Shown here piece after piece: positions 35,101 through 46,897 of a stretch of DNA of 64,000 nt. Source of the stretch: Pseudomonas sp. GR 6-02. Its GTDB lineage: Bacteria; Pseudomonadota; Gammaproteobacteria; Pseudomonadales; Pseudomonadaceae. Location of the stretch: positions 1,869,001 through 1,933,000 of the forward strand of contig NZ_CP011567.1 in the NCBI RefSeq assembly GCF_001655615.1. Direction: 5' to 3'. The notes under the pieces were generated by a model that had not been told where the DNA came from, searched no databases, and was given only the letters and a program-made list of their open reading frames with translations. Position numbers and translations under genes: made by a program. Positions within the stretch are counted from its first letter, which is position 1. The number at the start of each line of letters is the position of its first letter.

Positions 35101-38100
35101 TTGCTAGCGCAAACCCGTCAAGCCGCCTTGGGTGCGCAAGCGCATCAGGACCTGCCGTTCGAACAACTGCTCGAAGCTTTCCCGCAGGCCCGCGAACAAG
35201 GTCTGTTCCAGGTCATGTTCAACCATCAGCAACGGGATCTCAGCGCTCTGCGTCGTCTGCCGGGGCTGCTCGCCGAAGAGCTGCCGTGGCACAGCCGCGA
35301 AGCCAAGTTCGACTTGCAACTGCACGGTGAGGAAGACCGCAACGGACGTTTGAGCCTGTCGTTCGACTACGCCAGCGAACTGTTTGACGCGCCGACCATC
35401 GAGCGTCTGGCCGAGCATTTCAGCAATTTGCTGCGAGCTATCTGCGAACGTCCGCAACAAGCGATCGGTGACCTGCAACTACTGACTACCGCCGAACACG
35501 CTCAGCAAAATGACTGGAGCGTTGCCCCCTGCAACCCGGCGCAGCAGTGGTTGCCGGAACTGCTCAACGAACAAGTGCGCCAGACCCCGGAGCGCACCGC
35601 GTTACTGTGGGACGGAGGCAGCCTGGACTTCGCTGATCTGCATACTCAGGCCAACCGCTTGGCGCATTACCTGCGCGACAAAGGCGTCGGCCCGGATGTG
35701 TGCGTGGCCATCGCCGCCGAGCGTTCGCCGCAGTTGCTGATCGGCTTGCTGGCGATCATCAAGGCCGGCGGCGCTTATGTGCCGCTGGACCCGGATTACC
35801 CGGCCGAGCGCCTGGCCTACATGCTCCGCGACAGTGGCGTCGAGTTGTTGCTGACCCAAACCGAATTGCTCGACCGCTTGCCGGCCACTGATGGCGTCTG
35901 CCTGATTGCCATGGACGCCCTGCACCTGGAGAACTGGCCAAGCCATGCACCGGGTTTGCACCTGCACGGCGACAACCTGGCCTACGTGATTTATACCTCG
36001 GGTTCCACCGGCCAGCCCAAGGGTGTCGGCAACACGCACGCAGCGCTCGCTGAACGTCTGCAATGGATGCAGAACACTTATCGCCTGAACGATACCGACG
36101 TGCTGATGCAAAAAGCCCCGATCAGTTTTGACGTGTCGGTGTGGGAGTGTTTCTGGCCGCTGATCACCGGGTGCCGCTTGCTGATCGCCGGTCCCGGCGA
36201 ACACCGCGATCCACACCGCATCGCACAACTGGTCAAGCAGTACGGTGTGACCACGCTGCACTTTGTGCCGCCGCTGCTTTCGCTGTTCATCAACGAACCG
36301 CTGACCGCCGAATGCACCAGCCTGCGCCGGGTGTTTTCCGGCGGCGAAGCCTTGCCCGTCGAACTGCGCAACCGCGTGCTGACGCAACTGCCGGCGGTGC
36401 AACTGCACAACCGCTACGGCCCCACCGAAACCGCGATCAACGTCACCCACTGGCACTGCACAACCGCCGATGGCGAGCGCTCGCCGATTGGCCGGCCATT
36501 GGGCAACGTGCTGTGCCGGGTGCTCGACAGTGACCTCAACCCGGTGCCGGCCGGCGTGCCGGGTGAACTGTGCATCAGCGGTATCGGTTTGGCTCGGGGC
36601 TATCTGGGCCGTCCGGGGCTGACTGCCGAACGTTTCGTGGTCGATCCACTGGGCGAGCAGGGCGCGCGTCTGTACCGCACCGGCGACCGTGCGCGCTGGA
36701 CCGCTGATGGCGTAATCGAATACCTCGGTCGTCTCGATCAGCAGGTCAAGCTGCGCGGTTTTCGTGTCGAGCCGCAAGAGATCGAAGCGCGGCTGTTGGC
36801 ACAATCCGGCGTCGCCCAAGCGGTGGTGCTGGTGCACGAAACGGCGGTCGGCGGGCAGTTGATCGGTTACTACACCGCCACTGATTCCACTGAAGACCTC
36901 GACACTCAAACCGCACGCCTGAAAGCCGTGCTGGCCGCCGAGTTGCCGGAATACATGGTCCCGGCGCAGCTGATGCGTCTGGACCAAATGCCCCTGAGCC
37001 CGAGCGGCAAACTCGATCGCCGCGCCTTGCCGGAACCTCAGTGGCACGTCCGCGAGCACGTTGAACCGGTCACGGCGCTTGAGCAACAAATCGCCGGCAT
37101 CTGGCGCGAAGTGCTGGGCCAGACGCAGATCGGTCTGCGCGACGACTTCTTCGCCCTTGGCGGCCACTCGCTGCTGGCCACGCAAATCATCTCCCGTACC
37201 CGTCAGGCCTGCGACGTCGAGTTGCCGTTGCGAGCGCTGTTCGAGGCCAGTGAGCTGGGCGCGTTTGCCGAGCAAGTTCGCTTGATCCAGGCCAGCGGCA
37301 AAACCAACCGGCAGCCGCCGATCGAGAAGGTCGACCGCCGCCAACCGGTGCCGTTGTCCTATTCCCAGCAACGCATGTGGTTCCTCTGGCAGATGGAACC
37401 GGACAGCCCGGCCTACAACGTCGGCGGTATGGCGCGCTTGCGTGGCGTGCTGGATGTCGGGCGTTTCGAAGCGGCGCTGCAAGCATTGGTCATGCGTCAC
37501 GAAACCCTGCGCACGACATTCCCGAGCGTCGACGGCGTGGCCCGGCAACAGGTGCATCCGGACACCGGTATGCGCATGGACTGGAAGGATTTCTCCGCAC
37601 TGGATGCCGATATCCGTGAGCAGCGAGTCCAGCAACTGGCCGACAGCGAGGCGCACACGCCTTTCGATCTGGAAACCGGACCGTTGCTGCGCGCCTGCCT
37701 GGTCAAGACCGCCGAGCAGGAACATTACCTGGTGCTGACCCTGCACCACATCGTCACCGAAGGCTGGGCGATGGACATCTTCGCCCGGGAACTCAGCGCG
37801 CTCTATGAAGCCTTCGTCGATGACCGCGAATCACCGCTGCAACCCTTGCCGGTGCAGTACCTGGATTACAGCGTGTGGCAGCGTCAGTGGCTGGAATCCG
37901 GCGAACGTCAGCGCCAGCTCGATTACTGGACCGCGCAACTGGGCCGCGAACATCCTCTGCTGGAGTTGCCCGCCGATCGTCCGCGTCCGCCGGTGCAAAG
38001 TCATCAGGGCGAACTGTTTCGCTTCGACCTCAGCGATGACCTCGCGGCGCGGGTTCGTGCCTTCAACGCAGACAACGGCCTGACCCTGTTCATGACCATG

Positions 38101-41100
38101 ACCGTCGCCCTGGCCGTGCTGCTTTACCGCTACAGCGGCCAGACCGACCTGCGCATCGGTGCGCCGGTGGCCAACCGCATTCGTCCGGAAAGCGAAGGGC
38201 TGATCGGCGCGTTCCTCAACACCCAAGTGCTGCGTTGCCAGCTCGACGGGCAGATGTCCGTGGGCGAGTTGTTCGAGCAGGTTCGCCACACGGTGATCGA
38301 AGGCCAGTCCCATCAGGACCTGCCGTTCGATCACTTGGTCGAAGCCTTGCAGCCACCGCGCAGCGCCGCTTACAACCCGCTGTTCCAGGTGATGTGCAAC
38401 GTGCAGCGCTGGGAGTTCCAGCAGCGCCGCACCCTGGCCGGGATGACCGTCGAGTACCTGGCCAACGATGCGCGAGCGACCAAGTTCGACCTCAACCTGG
38501 AAGTCACCGACCTCGACCATCGCCTCGGTTGCTGCCTGACTTACAGCACCGATCTGTTCGATGAGCCGCGCATTGCGCGCATGGCCGGGCACTGGTGCAA
38601 TCTGCTGGAAGCGTTGCTGGCCGATCCGCAACAGCGCTTGAGTGAGCTGCCATTGCTCGACGCCACTGAACAGCAAAACCTGCTCGACAACCTCGGCATC
38701 GAGCCGGGTGAGCATCGCCTCGATCAATACATCCATCAGCTGTTCGCTGAGCAGGCGCTGGTGCGCATGGGCGCACCGGCGCTGACGTTCGCCGGGCAAA
38801 CCCTGAGCTACGCCGAGCTCGACAGCCGCGCCAATCGTCTGGCCTGGATGCTCCGTGAGCGCGGTGTCGGGCCGCACGTGCGGGTCGGCTTGGCGTTGGA
38901 ACGTTCGCTGGAGATGGTCATCGGCTTGCTGGCAATCCTCAAGGCGGGCGGCGCCTATGTGCCGCTGGACCCGGAATACCCGCTGGATCGCCTGCACTAC
39001 ATGATCGAAGACAGCGGCATCGGTTTGTTGCTCAGCGATGCGGCGATGTTCGCAGCACTCGGTGAATTGCCGGCCAGCGTCGGTCGTTGGTGCCTGGAAG
39101 ACGATGCCGCGGACCTGGCCAATTACCCGGCCAGCGAGCTGCCGTTTATCAGTATGCCGCAGCATCAGGCGTACCTGATTTACACCTCGGGCTCCACCGG
39201 AAAACCGAAAGGCGTGGTGGTGTCCCACGGTGAAATCGCCATGCATTGCCGCGCGGTGATCGAGCGTTTCGGCATGCGCCCCGATGATTGCGAGTTGCAC
39301 TTCTATTCGATCAACTTCGATGCCGCGACCGAGCGTCTGCTGGTGCCGCTATTGAGTGGTGCGCAGGTGGTCCTTCGCGCTCAAGGCCAGTGGGACGCGC
39401 AGGAAATCTGCGGGCTGATTCGTCGCCACAACATCAACATCCTCGGCTTCACCCCAAGCTACGGCAGCCAGTTGGCGCAATGGCTGGCGACCCAGGGCGA
39501 AACCCTGCCGGTGCGCATGTGCATCACCGGTGGCGAAGCCCTGACTGGCGAACACTTGCAGCGGATTCGCGCGGCGTTCAAACCGAGCCTGTTTTTCAAC
39601 GCTTACGGCCCGACCGAAACTGTGGTCATGCCGCTCGCCAGCCTGGCCCCCGAGCAATTGGAAGAAGGGCTGGGCAGTGTGCCGATTGGCAGCGTGATCG
39701 GCGCTCGGGTGGCGTACATTCTCGACGCCGATCTGGCGTTGCTGCCGCAAGGCGCGACCGGCGAGTTGTATGTCGGCGGCGCCGGTCTGGCGCAGGGTTA
39801 TCACCAACGTCCGGGGATGACCGCCGAACGCTTTGTCGCTGATCCTTTTGCCGCGAACGGCGGACGCTTGTACCGCACCGGCGACCTTGTCCGGCAGCGC
39901 GTCGATGGCCTGGTCGAGTACCTCGGCCGTATCGACCATCAAGTGAAGATCCGTGGTTTTCGCATCGAACTGGGCGAGATCGAAACCCGTCTGCTGGAAC
40001 ATGAATCGATCCGTGAAGCGGTCGTGCTGGCGCTCGATGCGCCGAGCGGCAAGCAACTGGTGGGCTATCTGGTTACAAACGTGGCCGAGCAGGATGAAGC
40101 GCAACAAACTGCACTGCGCGAAGCGTTGAAGGCGCACCTCAAATCTCAGTTGCCGGATTACATGGTGCCGACGCACTTGATCCTGCTGGCCAGCATGCCG
40201 CTGACCGCCAACGGCAAACTCGACCGTCGCGCACTGCCGGCACCGGACCCGGAGTTGAATCGTCAGCAATACGTGGCGCCGAGCAACGAACTTGAGATGA
40301 TCCTGGCCGGCATCTGGTGTGAAGTGCTCAACGTTCAACAGGTCGGCCTCAACGACAACTTCTTCGAACTGGGCGGCGATTCGATCCTGTCGATCCAGGT
40401 GGTGAGCCGGGCGCGGCAGCAGGGTATCCACTTCAGCCCGCGCGACCTGTTCCAGCACCAGACCGTGCAGACGTTGGCTGCGGTGGCGACTCGTACCGAG
40501 CAGGTCACCGCCGAACAAGGTTTGCTCACGGGTGAATCGCGTCTGACGCCAATTCAGCACTGGTTCTTCGACACCGAAATCCCGCAGCGTCAACACTGGA
40601 ACCAGGCGTTGCTGCTGGAACCGACCGTGGTGCTGGAGCCGCATCGCCTGGAGCAAGCGCTGTTGGCGGTGATCGAGCAGCACGACGCCTTGCGCCTGCG
40701 CTTCACCGAAGTCGCCGGTCATTGGCAGGCCGAGCATCAGGCAGTTTCCGACGCTGCCGTGCTGTGGCAAGTGCAGGTGCCGACGATGGACACATGCGCG
40801 GCACTGTTCGCCGAAGCGCAGCGCAGCCTCGACCTTGAGCAAGGGCCACTGATGCGGGCGCTGTTGGTCGACGATCCCGAGGGGCAACAACGGTTGTTCA
40901 TTGCCATTCACCACTTGGTGGTGGACGGGGTGTCGTGGCGGGTGCTGCTGGACGATCTGCAAACGGTTTATCGTCAACTGGACGCAGAGCAGTCAGTAAA
41001 ACTGCCAGCGAAAACCAGTGCCTTCAGGGACTGGGCCGCACGGTTGCAGGCTTATGCCGGCAGCGAATCCTTGCGGGAAGAATTGAGCTGGTGGCAGGCG

Positions 41101-44100
41101 CAACTGGCCGGCCCAAGCGCTGAATTGCCGTGTGATCGGCCTCGGGGCGGGCAGCAGAATCGTCACGCACAAACCGTCAGCGTGCGCCTCGACAGCGAGC
41201 GCACCCGGCAACTGTTGCAACAGGCGCCGGCGGCCTATCGCACCCAAGTCAACGATTTACTGCTGACTGCGTTGGCCCGTGTGTTGTGCCGCTGGAGCGG
41301 TCATGGGTCGGCGTTGATACAACTCGAAGGCCACGGCCGCGAAACCCTGTTCGACGAGATCGACCTGACCCGCACCGTCGGCTGGTTCACCAGTGCTTAT
41401 CCACTGCGCCTCACGCCGGTGAGTGAACAGGGTGCGTCGATCAAGGTAATCAAGGAGCAACTGCGCGCGGTGCCGCATAAAGGCCTGGGGTATGGCGTGC
41501 TGCGTTACCTGGCCGATGGCCTGTGTCGGCAGACCATGGCCGCGCTGCCGGTGGCGCCGATCACCTTCAACTACCTCGGCCAGTTCGACCAGAGCTTCGG
41601 CAGCGATGCGCTGTTCCGTCCGCTCGATGAGCCGGTCGGCGCGGCCCATGATCCGCATGCGCCGCTGCCCAACGAACTGAGCATCGACAGTCAGGTGTAC
41701 GGTGGTGAACTGGTGCTGCGCTGGACCTTCAGCGCCGAACGCCACGACCGGCAAACCATCACCGACCTGGCGCAGGCGTATCTGGATGAATTGCACAGCC
41801 TGATCCAGCACTGCCTGAGCGACAACGCGGGCGGCCTGACGCCGTCGGACTTCCCGTTGGCCAAACTGACTCAGCCGCAGCTCGACGCGTTGCCGGTTCC
41901 GGCAGCGATGATCGAAGACGTCTACCCGTTGACCCCGATGCAGGAAGGCATGCTGCTGCACACCTTGCTCGAACCGGGCACTGGCCTCTACTACATGCAG
42001 GACCGCTACCGAATCAACAGCGAGCTCGACCCCGAGCGTTTCGCCCTGGCCTGGCAAGCGGTGATCGCCCGTCACGAAGCCTTGCGCGCCTCGTTCTGCT
42101 GGAATGTCGGCGAAGACATGCTGCAAGTGATCCATAAGCCGGGCAGCACGCCGATCGAGTATCTGGACTGGCGCGCGGTTGCCGAAACCGAGCAAGAACC
42201 GAAGCTGCAGGCGCTGCTGAAAAGCGAGCGCGAGGCCGGGTTCGATCTGCTCAATCAGGCGCCGTTTCACTTGCGCTTGATCCGTGTGGGCGCGGAGCGT
42301 TACTGGTTCATGATGAGCAACCACCACATCCTCATCGATGCCTGGTGCCGTTCGCTGCTCATGAACGATTTCTTCGAGATCTACACCGCCCTCGGCGAAG
42401 GCCGGCAAGCGCAACTGGCCGTGCCGCCGCGTTATCGCGATTACATCGGCTGGCTGCAACGCCAGAGCCTGGCCGAGGCGCGGCAGTGGTGGCGGCAGAA
42501 CCTGCAAGGTTTCGAGCGCACCACGCCGATTCCGAGCGACCGGCCGTTCCTGCGTGAACATGCCGGCGACAGCGGCGGCATGATCGTCGGTGACCGTTAC
42601 ACAAGGCTTGATGCCCGTGACGGCGCGCAATTGCGCGAACTGGCCCAGGCCCATCAGCTGACCGTCAACACCTTCGCCCAGGCGGCGTGGGCGTTGGTGC
42701 TGCGTCGCTTGAGCGGTGAGCGCGACGTGCTGTTCGGCGTCACGGTGGCCGGGCGTCCGGTAGACATGCCAGAGATGCAACGCACCGTCGGGCTGTTCAT
42801 CAACAGCATCGCCCTGCGGGTGAAAATGCCCGAGGACGATCAGCGCTGCAGCGTTCGTCAGTGGCTCAGCGGTTTGCTCGACAGCAACATGCAACTGCGC
42901 GAGTACGAGTACCTGCCGTTGGTGAGCATTCAGGAAAACAGCGAGTTGCCGAAGGGCCAGCCGCTGTTCGACAGCCTGTTCGTGTTCGAAAACGCCCCGG
43001 TGGAAGTCTCGGTGCTGGACCGTGCGCAAAGCCTCAATGCCACTTCGGATTCGGGCCGCACCCACACTAACTTCCCGTTGACGGCGGTCTGCTATCCGGG
43101 GGATGACCTGGGTTTGCACCTGTCCTACGACCAGCGTTATTTCGACGAATCCACCGTCGAGCGCATGCTCGGTGAGTTCAAGCGCCTGTTGCTGGCGCTG
43201 GTCGAGGGCTTCCACGGTGACATGGCTGATTTGCCGCTGCTGGGCGTCGAGGAGCAGGACTTCCTGATCCATGGCTGCAACCAGAGCGAACACGACTATC
43301 CGCTGGAGCAGAGCTATGTCTCATTGTTCGAAGCGCAGGTTGCCCGGCATCCGCAGCGGATTGCCGCCAGTTGTCTCGATCAGCAACACAGCTATGTTGA
43401 GCTGAACCAGCGCAGCAACCGTCTCGGCCATGCCTTGATCGCTGCAGGCGTCGGCCTCGATCAACCGGTGGCGCTGCTCGCCGAGCGTAATCTCGATCTG
43501 CTGGGCATGATTATCGGCAGCTTCAAGGCCGGTGCCGGTTACCTGCCGCTGGACCCGGGCCTGCCGAGTCAGCGCCTGAGCCGGATCATTGACCTGAGCC
43601 GCACGCCGTTGCTGGTCTGCACCCAGGCGTGCCGTGAACAAGCCGTCGCGCTGCTGGAGGAATTCGGATGTGCCAACCGGCCTCGATTGCTGGTCTGGGA
43701 AGACGTGCAGGCGAGCGACGTTTCGGTGGCCAATCCGGGTATCTACAGTGGCCCGGACAACCTCGCCTACGTGATCTACACCTCGGGCTCCACCGGCCTG
43801 CCGAAGGGCGTGATGGTCGAGCAGCGCGGCATGCTCAATAACCAGTTGAGCAAGGTGCCGTACCTGAAGCTGAGCGACGCCGATGTGATCGCCCAGACCG
43901 CTTCGCAAAGCTTCGATATTTCGGTCTGGCAGTTCCTCGCGGCGCTGTTGTTCGGTGCTCGGGTGGACATCGTGCCGAACAGCATCGCCCATGATCCCCA
44001 AGGCTTGCTGGCCCACGTCCAGAGCCAGGGCATTAGCGTGCTGGAAAGCGTGCCGTCGCTGATTCAGGGCATGCTCGCCCAGGACTGCATGAGCCTCGAT

Positions 44101-45156
44101 GGCCTGCGCTGGATGTTGCCGACCGGTGAAGCGATGCCGCCGGAACTGGCGCATCAATGGTTGCTGCGTTACCCGCAGATGGGTCTGGTGAACGCTTATG
44201 GCCCGGCGGAATGCTCGGACGATGTGGCGTTCTTCCGCATCGACCTGGCCTCGACCCGTGGCAGCTATTTGCCGATCGGTACGCCGACCGACAACAACCG
44301 TTTGTACTTGCTCGATGGCGCGCTGGAGCTGGTGCTGTTGGGGGCGGTGGGTGAGTTGTGTGTGGCCGGCACCGGGGTCGGGCGCGGTTATGTGAGCGAT
44401 CCGTTGCGCACGGCGCAGGTGTTTGTGCCGAATCCGTTCGGCGCACCGGGTGATCGTTTGTATCGCACGGGTGACCTGGCCCGTCGTCGCAGTGACGGCG
44501 TGCTGGAGTACGTCGGACGTATCGACCATCAGGTGAAGATTCGCGGTTACCGCATCGAACTGGGTGAAATCGAGGCGCGTCTGCATGAACAGCCGGAAGT
44601 CCGCGACGCGGCGGTCGGGGTGCAGGAGGGCGTCAACGGCAAGCATCTGGTCGGCTATCTGGTGGCAGCGGATTCGGTGCTCAATCCGAACGAACGACTG
44701 GAGCGGATCAAGCAGCGCCTGCGTGCTGAGTTGCCGGAATACATGGTGCCGCTGCATTGGTTGTGGCTCGACAAGCTGCCGCTCAACGCCAACGGCAAAC
44801 TCGATCGCAAGGCCTTGCCGGCACTGGAGATCGGCCAGTTGCAGAGCCAGGACTATCAGGCGCCGGGCAATGAGCTGGAGCAGACCTTGGCGGATATCTG
44901 GGCCGAAGTGTTGAAGGTCGAGAAGGTTGGCGTGCGTGACAACTTCTTCGAGCTGGGTGGGCATTCGCTGCTGGCCACGCAAATTGCCTCGCGGGTACAA
45001 AAAGCCCTGCAACGCGACGTGCCGCTGCGGGCGATGTTCGAGTGCAGCACGGTGGCGGAGTTGGCCGAGTACATCGACGGGTTGGCGGCGAGCGACATTA
45101 CCGAGGAGAAGGTGGATCGGTTGAATGACCTGATGGCGGAGCTGGAGGGCCTTTAA
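32173..45156 (+). CDS. pvdL: Pyoverdine chromophore non-ribosomal peptide synthetase PvdL
   Basis: A 4,327-aa cytosolic synthetase that starts pyoverdine assembly. Domain order by motif (approximate residue): acyl-CoA ligase (167), carrier GGNS (606); condensation HHIIADG (801), adenylation [11 protein letters not shown] (1274), carrier GGHS (1662); condensation HHIVTEG (1857), adenylation [11 protein letters not shown] (2336), carrier GGDS (2733), epimerisation HHLVVDG (2912); condensation HHILIDAW (3383), adenylation [11 protein letters not shown] (3869), carrier GGHS (4261). The layout, AL-T/CAT/CAT-E/CAT with no thioesterase, equals that of P. aeruginosa PvdL (fatty acyl, L-Glu, D-Tyr, L-Dab). 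ATG 32173 follows AGGAAACC. The second and third C domains differ from HHxxxDG. PvdS-driven. Confidence 0.96.
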   Translation: MTDAFELPSTLVQALQRRAALTPDRVALRFLAEAQDQAVVLSYRELDQRARTIAGALQAQASFGDRAVLLFPSGPDYVAAFFGCLYAGVIAVPAYPPESTRRHHQERLLSIISDAEPRLLLTSADLRDALLQINGAPPLLCVDTLDNAVAERWVAPDLQGEHIAFLQYTSGSTALPKGVQVSHGNLVANERLIRHGFGIDLNPDDVIVSWLPLYHDMGLIGGLLQPIFSGVPCVLMSPAYFLGRPLRWLEAISEYGGTISGGPDFAYRLCSERVSESALERIDLSGWRVAYSGSEPIRLDTLERFAEKFSACGFTSDSFMASYGLAEATLFVAGTPRGQGIPALRVDDQALAQNRAEPGDGSPVMSCGISQPDHAVLIVDSVSFEELADNAVGEVWAAGPSIAHGYWRNPEATAKTFVQHAGRTWLRTGDLGFLRDGELFITGRLKDMLIVRGHNLYPQDIEQTIEREVEVVRKGRVAAFAVNLEGQEGIGIAAEISRSVQKILSSEALIKAIRQAVAEAYQEAPSVVVLLNPGALPKTSSGKLQRSACRNRLADGSLDSYAVFPSAANESEGSSESGSELQTLIGQIWCEQLQVKQVNADDHFFLLGGNSIAATQVVARLREALALELNLRLLFEAPTLGAFAAAVARQLQDGGLAQGAITQLSRNEAMPQSLAQNRLWITWQLDPQSSAYNIPGALRLRGELDEDALRASFQQLIERHESLRTRFFERDGVALQRVDAAGEFNLRVIDINDVPAAEREARAQQIREDEARTQFDLENGPLLWVTLVRLDDEDHQLLVTMHHIIADGWSLNVLIEEFSRLYAAASQGQAASLPALPTQYADYGSWQRQWLAQGEGERQLAYWKEQLGDEHPTLSLATDHPRSAQHTHSAARHTLRLDASLSNAIRQTAQAHESTPFMLLLAAFQSLLHRYSGQRDIRIGVPNANRPRLETQGLIGFFINTQVLRAEVDSRQPFVELLAQTRQAALGAQAHQDLPFEQLLEAFPQAREQGLFQVMFNHQQRDLSALRRLPGLLAEELPWHSREAKFDLQLHGEEDRNGRLSLSFDYASELFDAPTIERLAEHFSNLLRAICERPQQAIGDLQLLTTAEHAQQNDWSVAPCNPAQQWLPELLNEQVRQTPERTALLWDGGSLDFADLHTQANRLAHYLRDKGVGPDVCVAIAAERSPQLLIGLLAIIKAGGAYVPLDPDYPAERLAYMLRDSGVELLLTQTELLDRLPATDGVCLIAMDALHLENWPSHAPGLHLHGDNLAYVIYTSGSTGQPKGVGNTHAALAERLQWMQNTYRLNDTDVLMQKAPISFDVSVWECFWPLITGCRLLIAGPGEHRDPHRIAQLVKQYGVTTLHFVPPLLSLFINEPLTAECTSLRRVFSGGEALPVELRNRVLTQLPAVQLHNRYGPTETAINVTHWHCTTADGERSPIGRPLGNVLCRVLDSDLNPVPAGVPGELCISGIGLARGYLGRPGLTAERFVVDPLGEQGARLYRTGDRARWTADGVIEYLGRLDQQVKLRGFRVEPQEIEARLLAQSGVAQAVVLVHETAVGGQLIGYYTATDSTEDLDTQTARLKAVLAAELPEYMVPAQLMRLDQMPLSPSGKLDRRALPEPQWHVREHVEPVTALEQQIAGIWREVLGQTQIGLRDDFFALGGHSLLATQIISRTRQACDVELPLRALFEASELGAFAEQVRLIQASGKTNRQPPIEKVDRRQPVPLSYSQQRMWFLWQMEPDSPAYNVGGMARLRGVLDVGRFEAALQALVMRHETLRTTFPSVDGVARQQVHPDTGMRMDWKDFSALDADIREQRVQQLADSEAHTPFDLETGPLLRACLVKTAEQEHYLVLTLHHIVTEGWAMDIFARELSALYEAFVDDRESPLQPLPVQYLDYSVWQRQWLESGERQRQLDYWTAQLGREHPLLELPADRPRPPVQSHQGELFRFDLSDDLAARVRAFNADNGLTLFMTMTVALAVLLYRYSGQTDLRIGAPVANRIRPESEGLIGAFLNTQVLRCQLDGQMSVGELFEQVRHTVIEGQSHQDLPFDHLVEALQPPRSAAYNPLFQVMCNVQRWEFQQRRTLAGMTVEYLANDARATKFDLNLEVTDLDHRLGCCLTYSTDLFDEPRIARMAGHWCNLLEALLADPQQRLSELPLLDATEQQNLLDNLGIEPGEHRLDQYIHQLFAEQALVRMGAPALTFAGQTLSYAELDSRANRLAWMLRERGVGPHVRVGLALERSLEMVIGLLAILKAGGAYVPLDPEYPLDRLHYMIEDSGIGLLLSDAAMFAALGELPASVGRWCLEDDAADLANYPASELPFISMPQHQAYLIYTSGSTGKPKGVVVSHGEIAMHCRAVIERFGMRPDDCELHFYSINFDAATERLLVPLLSGAQVVLRAQGQWDAQEICGLIRRHNINILGFTPSYGSQLAQWLATQGETLPVRMCITGGEALTGEHLQRIRAAFKPSLFFNAYGPTETVVMPLASLAPEQLEEGLGSVPIGSVIGARVAYILDADLALLPQGATGELYVGGAGLAQGYHQRPGMTAERFVADPFAANGGRLYRTGDLVRQRVDGLVEYLGRIDHQVKIRGFRIELGEIETRLLEHESIREAVVLALDAPSGKQLVGYLVTNVAEQDEAQQTALREALKAHLKSQLPDYMVPTHLILLASMPLTANGKLDRRALPAPDPELNRQQYVAPSNELEMILAGIWCEVLNVQQVGLNDNFFELGGDSILSIQVVSRARQQGIHFSPRDLFQHQTVQTLAAVATRTEQVTAEQGLLTGESRLTPIQHWFFDTEIPQRQHWNQALLLEPTVVLEPHRLEQALLAVIEQHDALRLRFTEVAGHWQAEHQAVSDAAVLWQVQVPTMDTCAALFAEAQRSLDLEQGPLMRALLVDDPEGQQRLFIAIHHLVVDGVSWRVLLDDLQTVYRQLDAEQSVKLPAKTSAFRDWAARLQAYAGSESLREELSWWQAQLAGPSAELPCDRPRGGQQNRHAQTVSVRLDSERTRQLLQQAPAAYRTQVNDLLLTALARVLCRWSGHGSALIQLEGHGRETLFDEIDLTRTVGWFTSAYPLRLTPVSEQGASIKVIKEQLRAVPHKGLGYGVLRYLADGLCRQTMAALPVAPITFNYLGQFDQSFGSDALFRPLDEPVGAAHDPHAPLPNELSIDSQVYGGELVLRWTFSAERHDRQTITDLAQAYLDELHSLIQHCLSDNAGGLTPSDFPLAKLTQPQLDALPVPAAMIEDVYPLTPMQEGMLLHTLLEPGTGLYYMQDRYRINSELDPERFALAWQAVIARHEALRASFCWNVGEDMLQVIHKPGSTPIEYLDWRAVAETEQEPKLQALLKSEREAGFDLLNQAPFHLRLIRVGAERYWFMMSNHHILIDAWCRSLLMNDFFEIYTALGEGRQAQLAVPPRYRDYIGWLQRQSLAEARQWWRQNLQGFERTTPIPSDRPFLREHAGDSGGMIVGDRYTRLDARDGAQLRELAQAHQLTVNTFAQAAWALVLRRLSGERDVLFGVTVAGRPVDMPEMQRTVGLFINSIALRVKMPEDDQRCSVRQWLSGLLDSNMQLREYEYLPLVSIQENSELPKGQPLFDSLFVFENAPVEVSVLDRAQSLNATSDSGRTHTNFPLTAVCYPGDDLGLHLSYDQRYFDESTVERMLGEFKRLLLALVEGFHGDMADLPLLGVEEQDFLIHGCNQSEHDYPLEQSYVSLFEAQVARHPQRIAASCLDQQHSYVELNQRSNRLGHALIAAGVGLDQPVALLAERNLDLLGMIIGSFKAGAGYLPLDPGLPSQRLSRIIDLSRTPLLVCTQACREQAVALLEEFGCANRPRLLVWEDVQASDVSVANPGIYSGPDNLAYVIYTSGSTGLPKGVMVEQRGMLNNQLSKVPYLKLSDADVIAQTASQSFDISVWQFLAALLFGARVDIVPNSIAHDPQGLLAHVQSQGISVLESVPSLIQGMLAQDCMSLDGLRWMLPTGEAMPPELAHQWLLRYPQMGLVNAYGPAECSDDVAFFRIDLASTRGSYLPIGTPTDNNRLYLLDGALELVLLGAVGELCVAGTGVGRGYVSDPLRTAQVFVPNPFGAPGDRLYRTGDLARRRSDGVLEYVGRIDHQVKIRGYRIELGEIEARLHEQPEVRDAAVGVQEGVNGKHLVGYLVAADSVLNPNERLERIKQRLRAELPEYMVPLHWLWLDKLPLNANGKLDRKALPALEIGQLQSQDYQAPGNELEQTLADIWAEVLKVEKVGVRDNFFELGGHSLLATQIASRVQKALQRDVPLRAMFECSTVAELAEYIDGLAASDITEEKVDRLNDLMAELEGL

Positions 45157-45237
45157 TCCGGGTTGACTGCCGAGCCCACGCGGCTCAGGCTTCCCGTGGT
45201 TTTTTAATGGATCCTATCTTCACCAGGGAGACAGTCG

Positions 45238-46062
45238 ATGCCCTTCGTAACGGTTGATGGACAAGCGCTTCACTACATAGATCAAGGTACGGGCCCGGCG
45301 GTATTGCTGGCCGGGAGCTACCTGTGGGACCAGGCCATGTGGGCACCGCAGATTGCGGCGCTGTCGCAGCGCTATCGGGTCATTGCACTGGACCTCTGGG
45401 GCCATGGCGAATCCGGGCGGATACCCGAGGGCATGACGTCGCTGGATGACGTGGCGCGTCAGGCACTGGCATTACTCGATCATCTGGACATCGATCGCGT
45501 CACGCTGGTCGGTCTTTCGGTCGGTGGCATGTGGGGCGTTCGCCTGGCACTGTCGGCGCCGCAGCGGCTCAACGGGCTGGTGCTGATGGATACTTACGTT
45601 GGTGTCGAACCGGAACCGACTCGTCAGTATTACTTCTCGCTGTTCAAGCAGATCGAAGACAGCGGTGAGATCTCGCCGCAACTGCTCGACATTATTGTGC
45701 CGATCTTCTTCCGTCCGGGCATCGATCCGCAGTCGGCTTTGTATCAGGATTTCCGCGCCAGGCTGGCGGCATTACCCGTCAGCCGGCTGCGTGAAAGCAT
45801 TGTGCCGATGGGACGGATCACGTTTAGTCGTGATGATTTGTTGCCGCGCCTGGCTCAGCTGAACCCTGAAACCACACTGTTGATGTGCGGCGACCAGGAC
45901 AAGCCGCGGCCGCCGTCGGAAACCAGAGAAATGGCCGAGTTGATCGGTTGCCCGTATGTGCTGGTGCCGGAGGCGGGGCATATCTCCAGTCTGGAGAACC
46001 CCGAGTTTGTCACTGAGGCGCTGCTGAAGTTTCTGGCCGACAGAAATCCGTGTAGCGCTTGA
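45238..46062 (+). CDS. Alpha/beta hydrolase downstream of pvdL
   Basis: A 274-aa alpha/beta hydrolase. The nucleophile elbow is GLSVGGMWG (Ser near residue 95), and the catalytic His is in EAGHISSLENPEF near the C-terminus; an acidic residue follows CGDQDKPRP. It starts 82 bases after pvdL with GGGAG upstream and has no PvdS box of its own, so it may be read through from pvdL. It is not the PvdG type II thioesterase, which has a different motif order and size. A role in pyoverdine or in ester breakdown is undecided. Confidence 0.82.
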   Translation: MPFVTVDGQALHYIDQGTGPAVLLAGSYLWDQAMWAPQIAALSQRYRVIALDLWGHGESGRIPEGMTSLDDVARQALALLDHLDIDRVTLVGLSVGGMWGVRLALSAPQRLNGLVLMDTYVGVEPEPTRQYYFSLFKQIEDSGEISPQLLDIIVPIFFRPGIDPQSALYQDFRARLAALPVSRLRESIVPMGRITFSRDDLLPRLAQLNPETTLLMCGDQDKPRPPSETREMAELIGCPYVLVPEAGHISSLENPEFVTEALLKFLADRNPCSA

Positions 46063-46070
46063 TTAAAAAG

Positions 46071-46119
46071 ATCGCAGCCTTCGGTAGTGCCCACAGGCGC
46101 GTAGGGCGAAGGCTGCGAT
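46071..46119. terminator. Bidirectional terminator/repeat between hydrolase and dsbG
   Basis: ATCGCAGCCTTCG (46071-46083) and CGAAGGCTGCGAT (46107-46119) pair perfectly over 13 bp. AAAAAG precedes and TTTTTTG follows, so both strands carry a U-tract. This AAGATCGCAGCCTTCG sequence is also a common repeat in fluorescent pseudomonads. Confidence 0.85.
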
Positions 46120-46129
46120 TTTTTGATCT

Positions 46130-46897
46130 TTATTTGGGCCCGAGAATCTTCAGCAACTTGTCCGGCGACGGCGCGCCTTGCTGTTGTTGCAACTGGCCCT
46201 TTTCATCCATGTAGAAAATCGCCGGGGTGGCGGCCAGTTCCAGGTCTTCCATCAACTTCATGTTCGCCGCCAGTTTCGCCTGAACCGCCGGTGGTACGTC
46301 CTTCAAGGCCTTGAGCGAGCTGCCCTTGCCGGATTTCTCGTGTTCTTCCAGGGCTTTCTGCGGGTCCTTGGCGGCCAGCAGCGCGGCGGATTTGCCGGGG
46401 CTGTCTTCGCGAATGATACCGACCATGATGTGCCGCAGCTGCACCTTGCCGGCCTGGACCCACGGCCGTGCCTGTTCCCAGAACATGTTGCAGTACGGGC
46501 AGTTCGGGTCGCTGAACAGGTAGACGACCCGTGGTGCGTCCTTATTGCCGTCACCGATCCAGCTGCTTGCTTCCATCTTGCCCCAGACTTCCTTGGCCAT
46601 CGGTGCGTAGACCAGTTTCTGCAACGGTGCGCTGCTGAGGTCATTGCCGTCGGCGTCGTACAGATTGCCGAGCAGCACATGTTTGCCGTCCGGGGTCAGG
46701 TACAGCGTCATACCGCGGTTCTGGTACTGCGCCGCGTAACCGCGCAGGCCGTCGGGCGCGTCGAAGGTACCGACGATTTTGGCGCCCTTGGCTTCGATCT
46801 TCTTGATCGCTTCAGGCAGTTCTTCGGCCTGTACCGACGGCAGGTGTAGCAGGGCAGCACCCAGGGTCAGTGTCAGCAGGTGGCGGAGGCGGAGCAT
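46130..46897 (-). CDS. dsbG: Thiol:disulfide interchange protein DsbG
   Basis: A 255-aa periplasmic protein of the DsbC/DsbG family that repairs wrong disulfides or protects single cysteines. The signal peptide is MLRLRHLLTLTLGAALLHL (cleaved near residue 24). The redox motif CPYC is in SDPNCPYCNMFWEQ near residue 130, with cis-Pro in LELAATPAIFYMDE. It overlaps the TlpA-like gene by 25 bases. It is kept reduced by DsbD, encoded two genes upstream. Confidence 0.92.
   Translation of the reverse strand: MLRLRHLLTLTLGAALLHLPSVQAEELPEAIKKIEAKGAKIVGTFDAPDGLRGYAAQYQNRGMTLYLTPDGKHVLLGNLYDADGNDLSSAPLQKLVYAPMAKEVWGKMEASSWIGDGNKDAPRVVYLFSDPNCPYCNMFWEQARPWVQAGKVQLRHIMVGIIREDSPGKSAALLAAKDPQKALEEHEKSGKGSSLKALKDVPPAVQAKLAANMKLMEDLELAATPAIFYMDEKGQLQQQQGAPSPDKLLKILGPK

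Noticed and set aside
41257..43293. Long reverse frames inside pvdL (also 35602-37749 and 43321-45012)
   Set aside because: They lie opposite intact adenylation and condensation motifs and have no family pattern.
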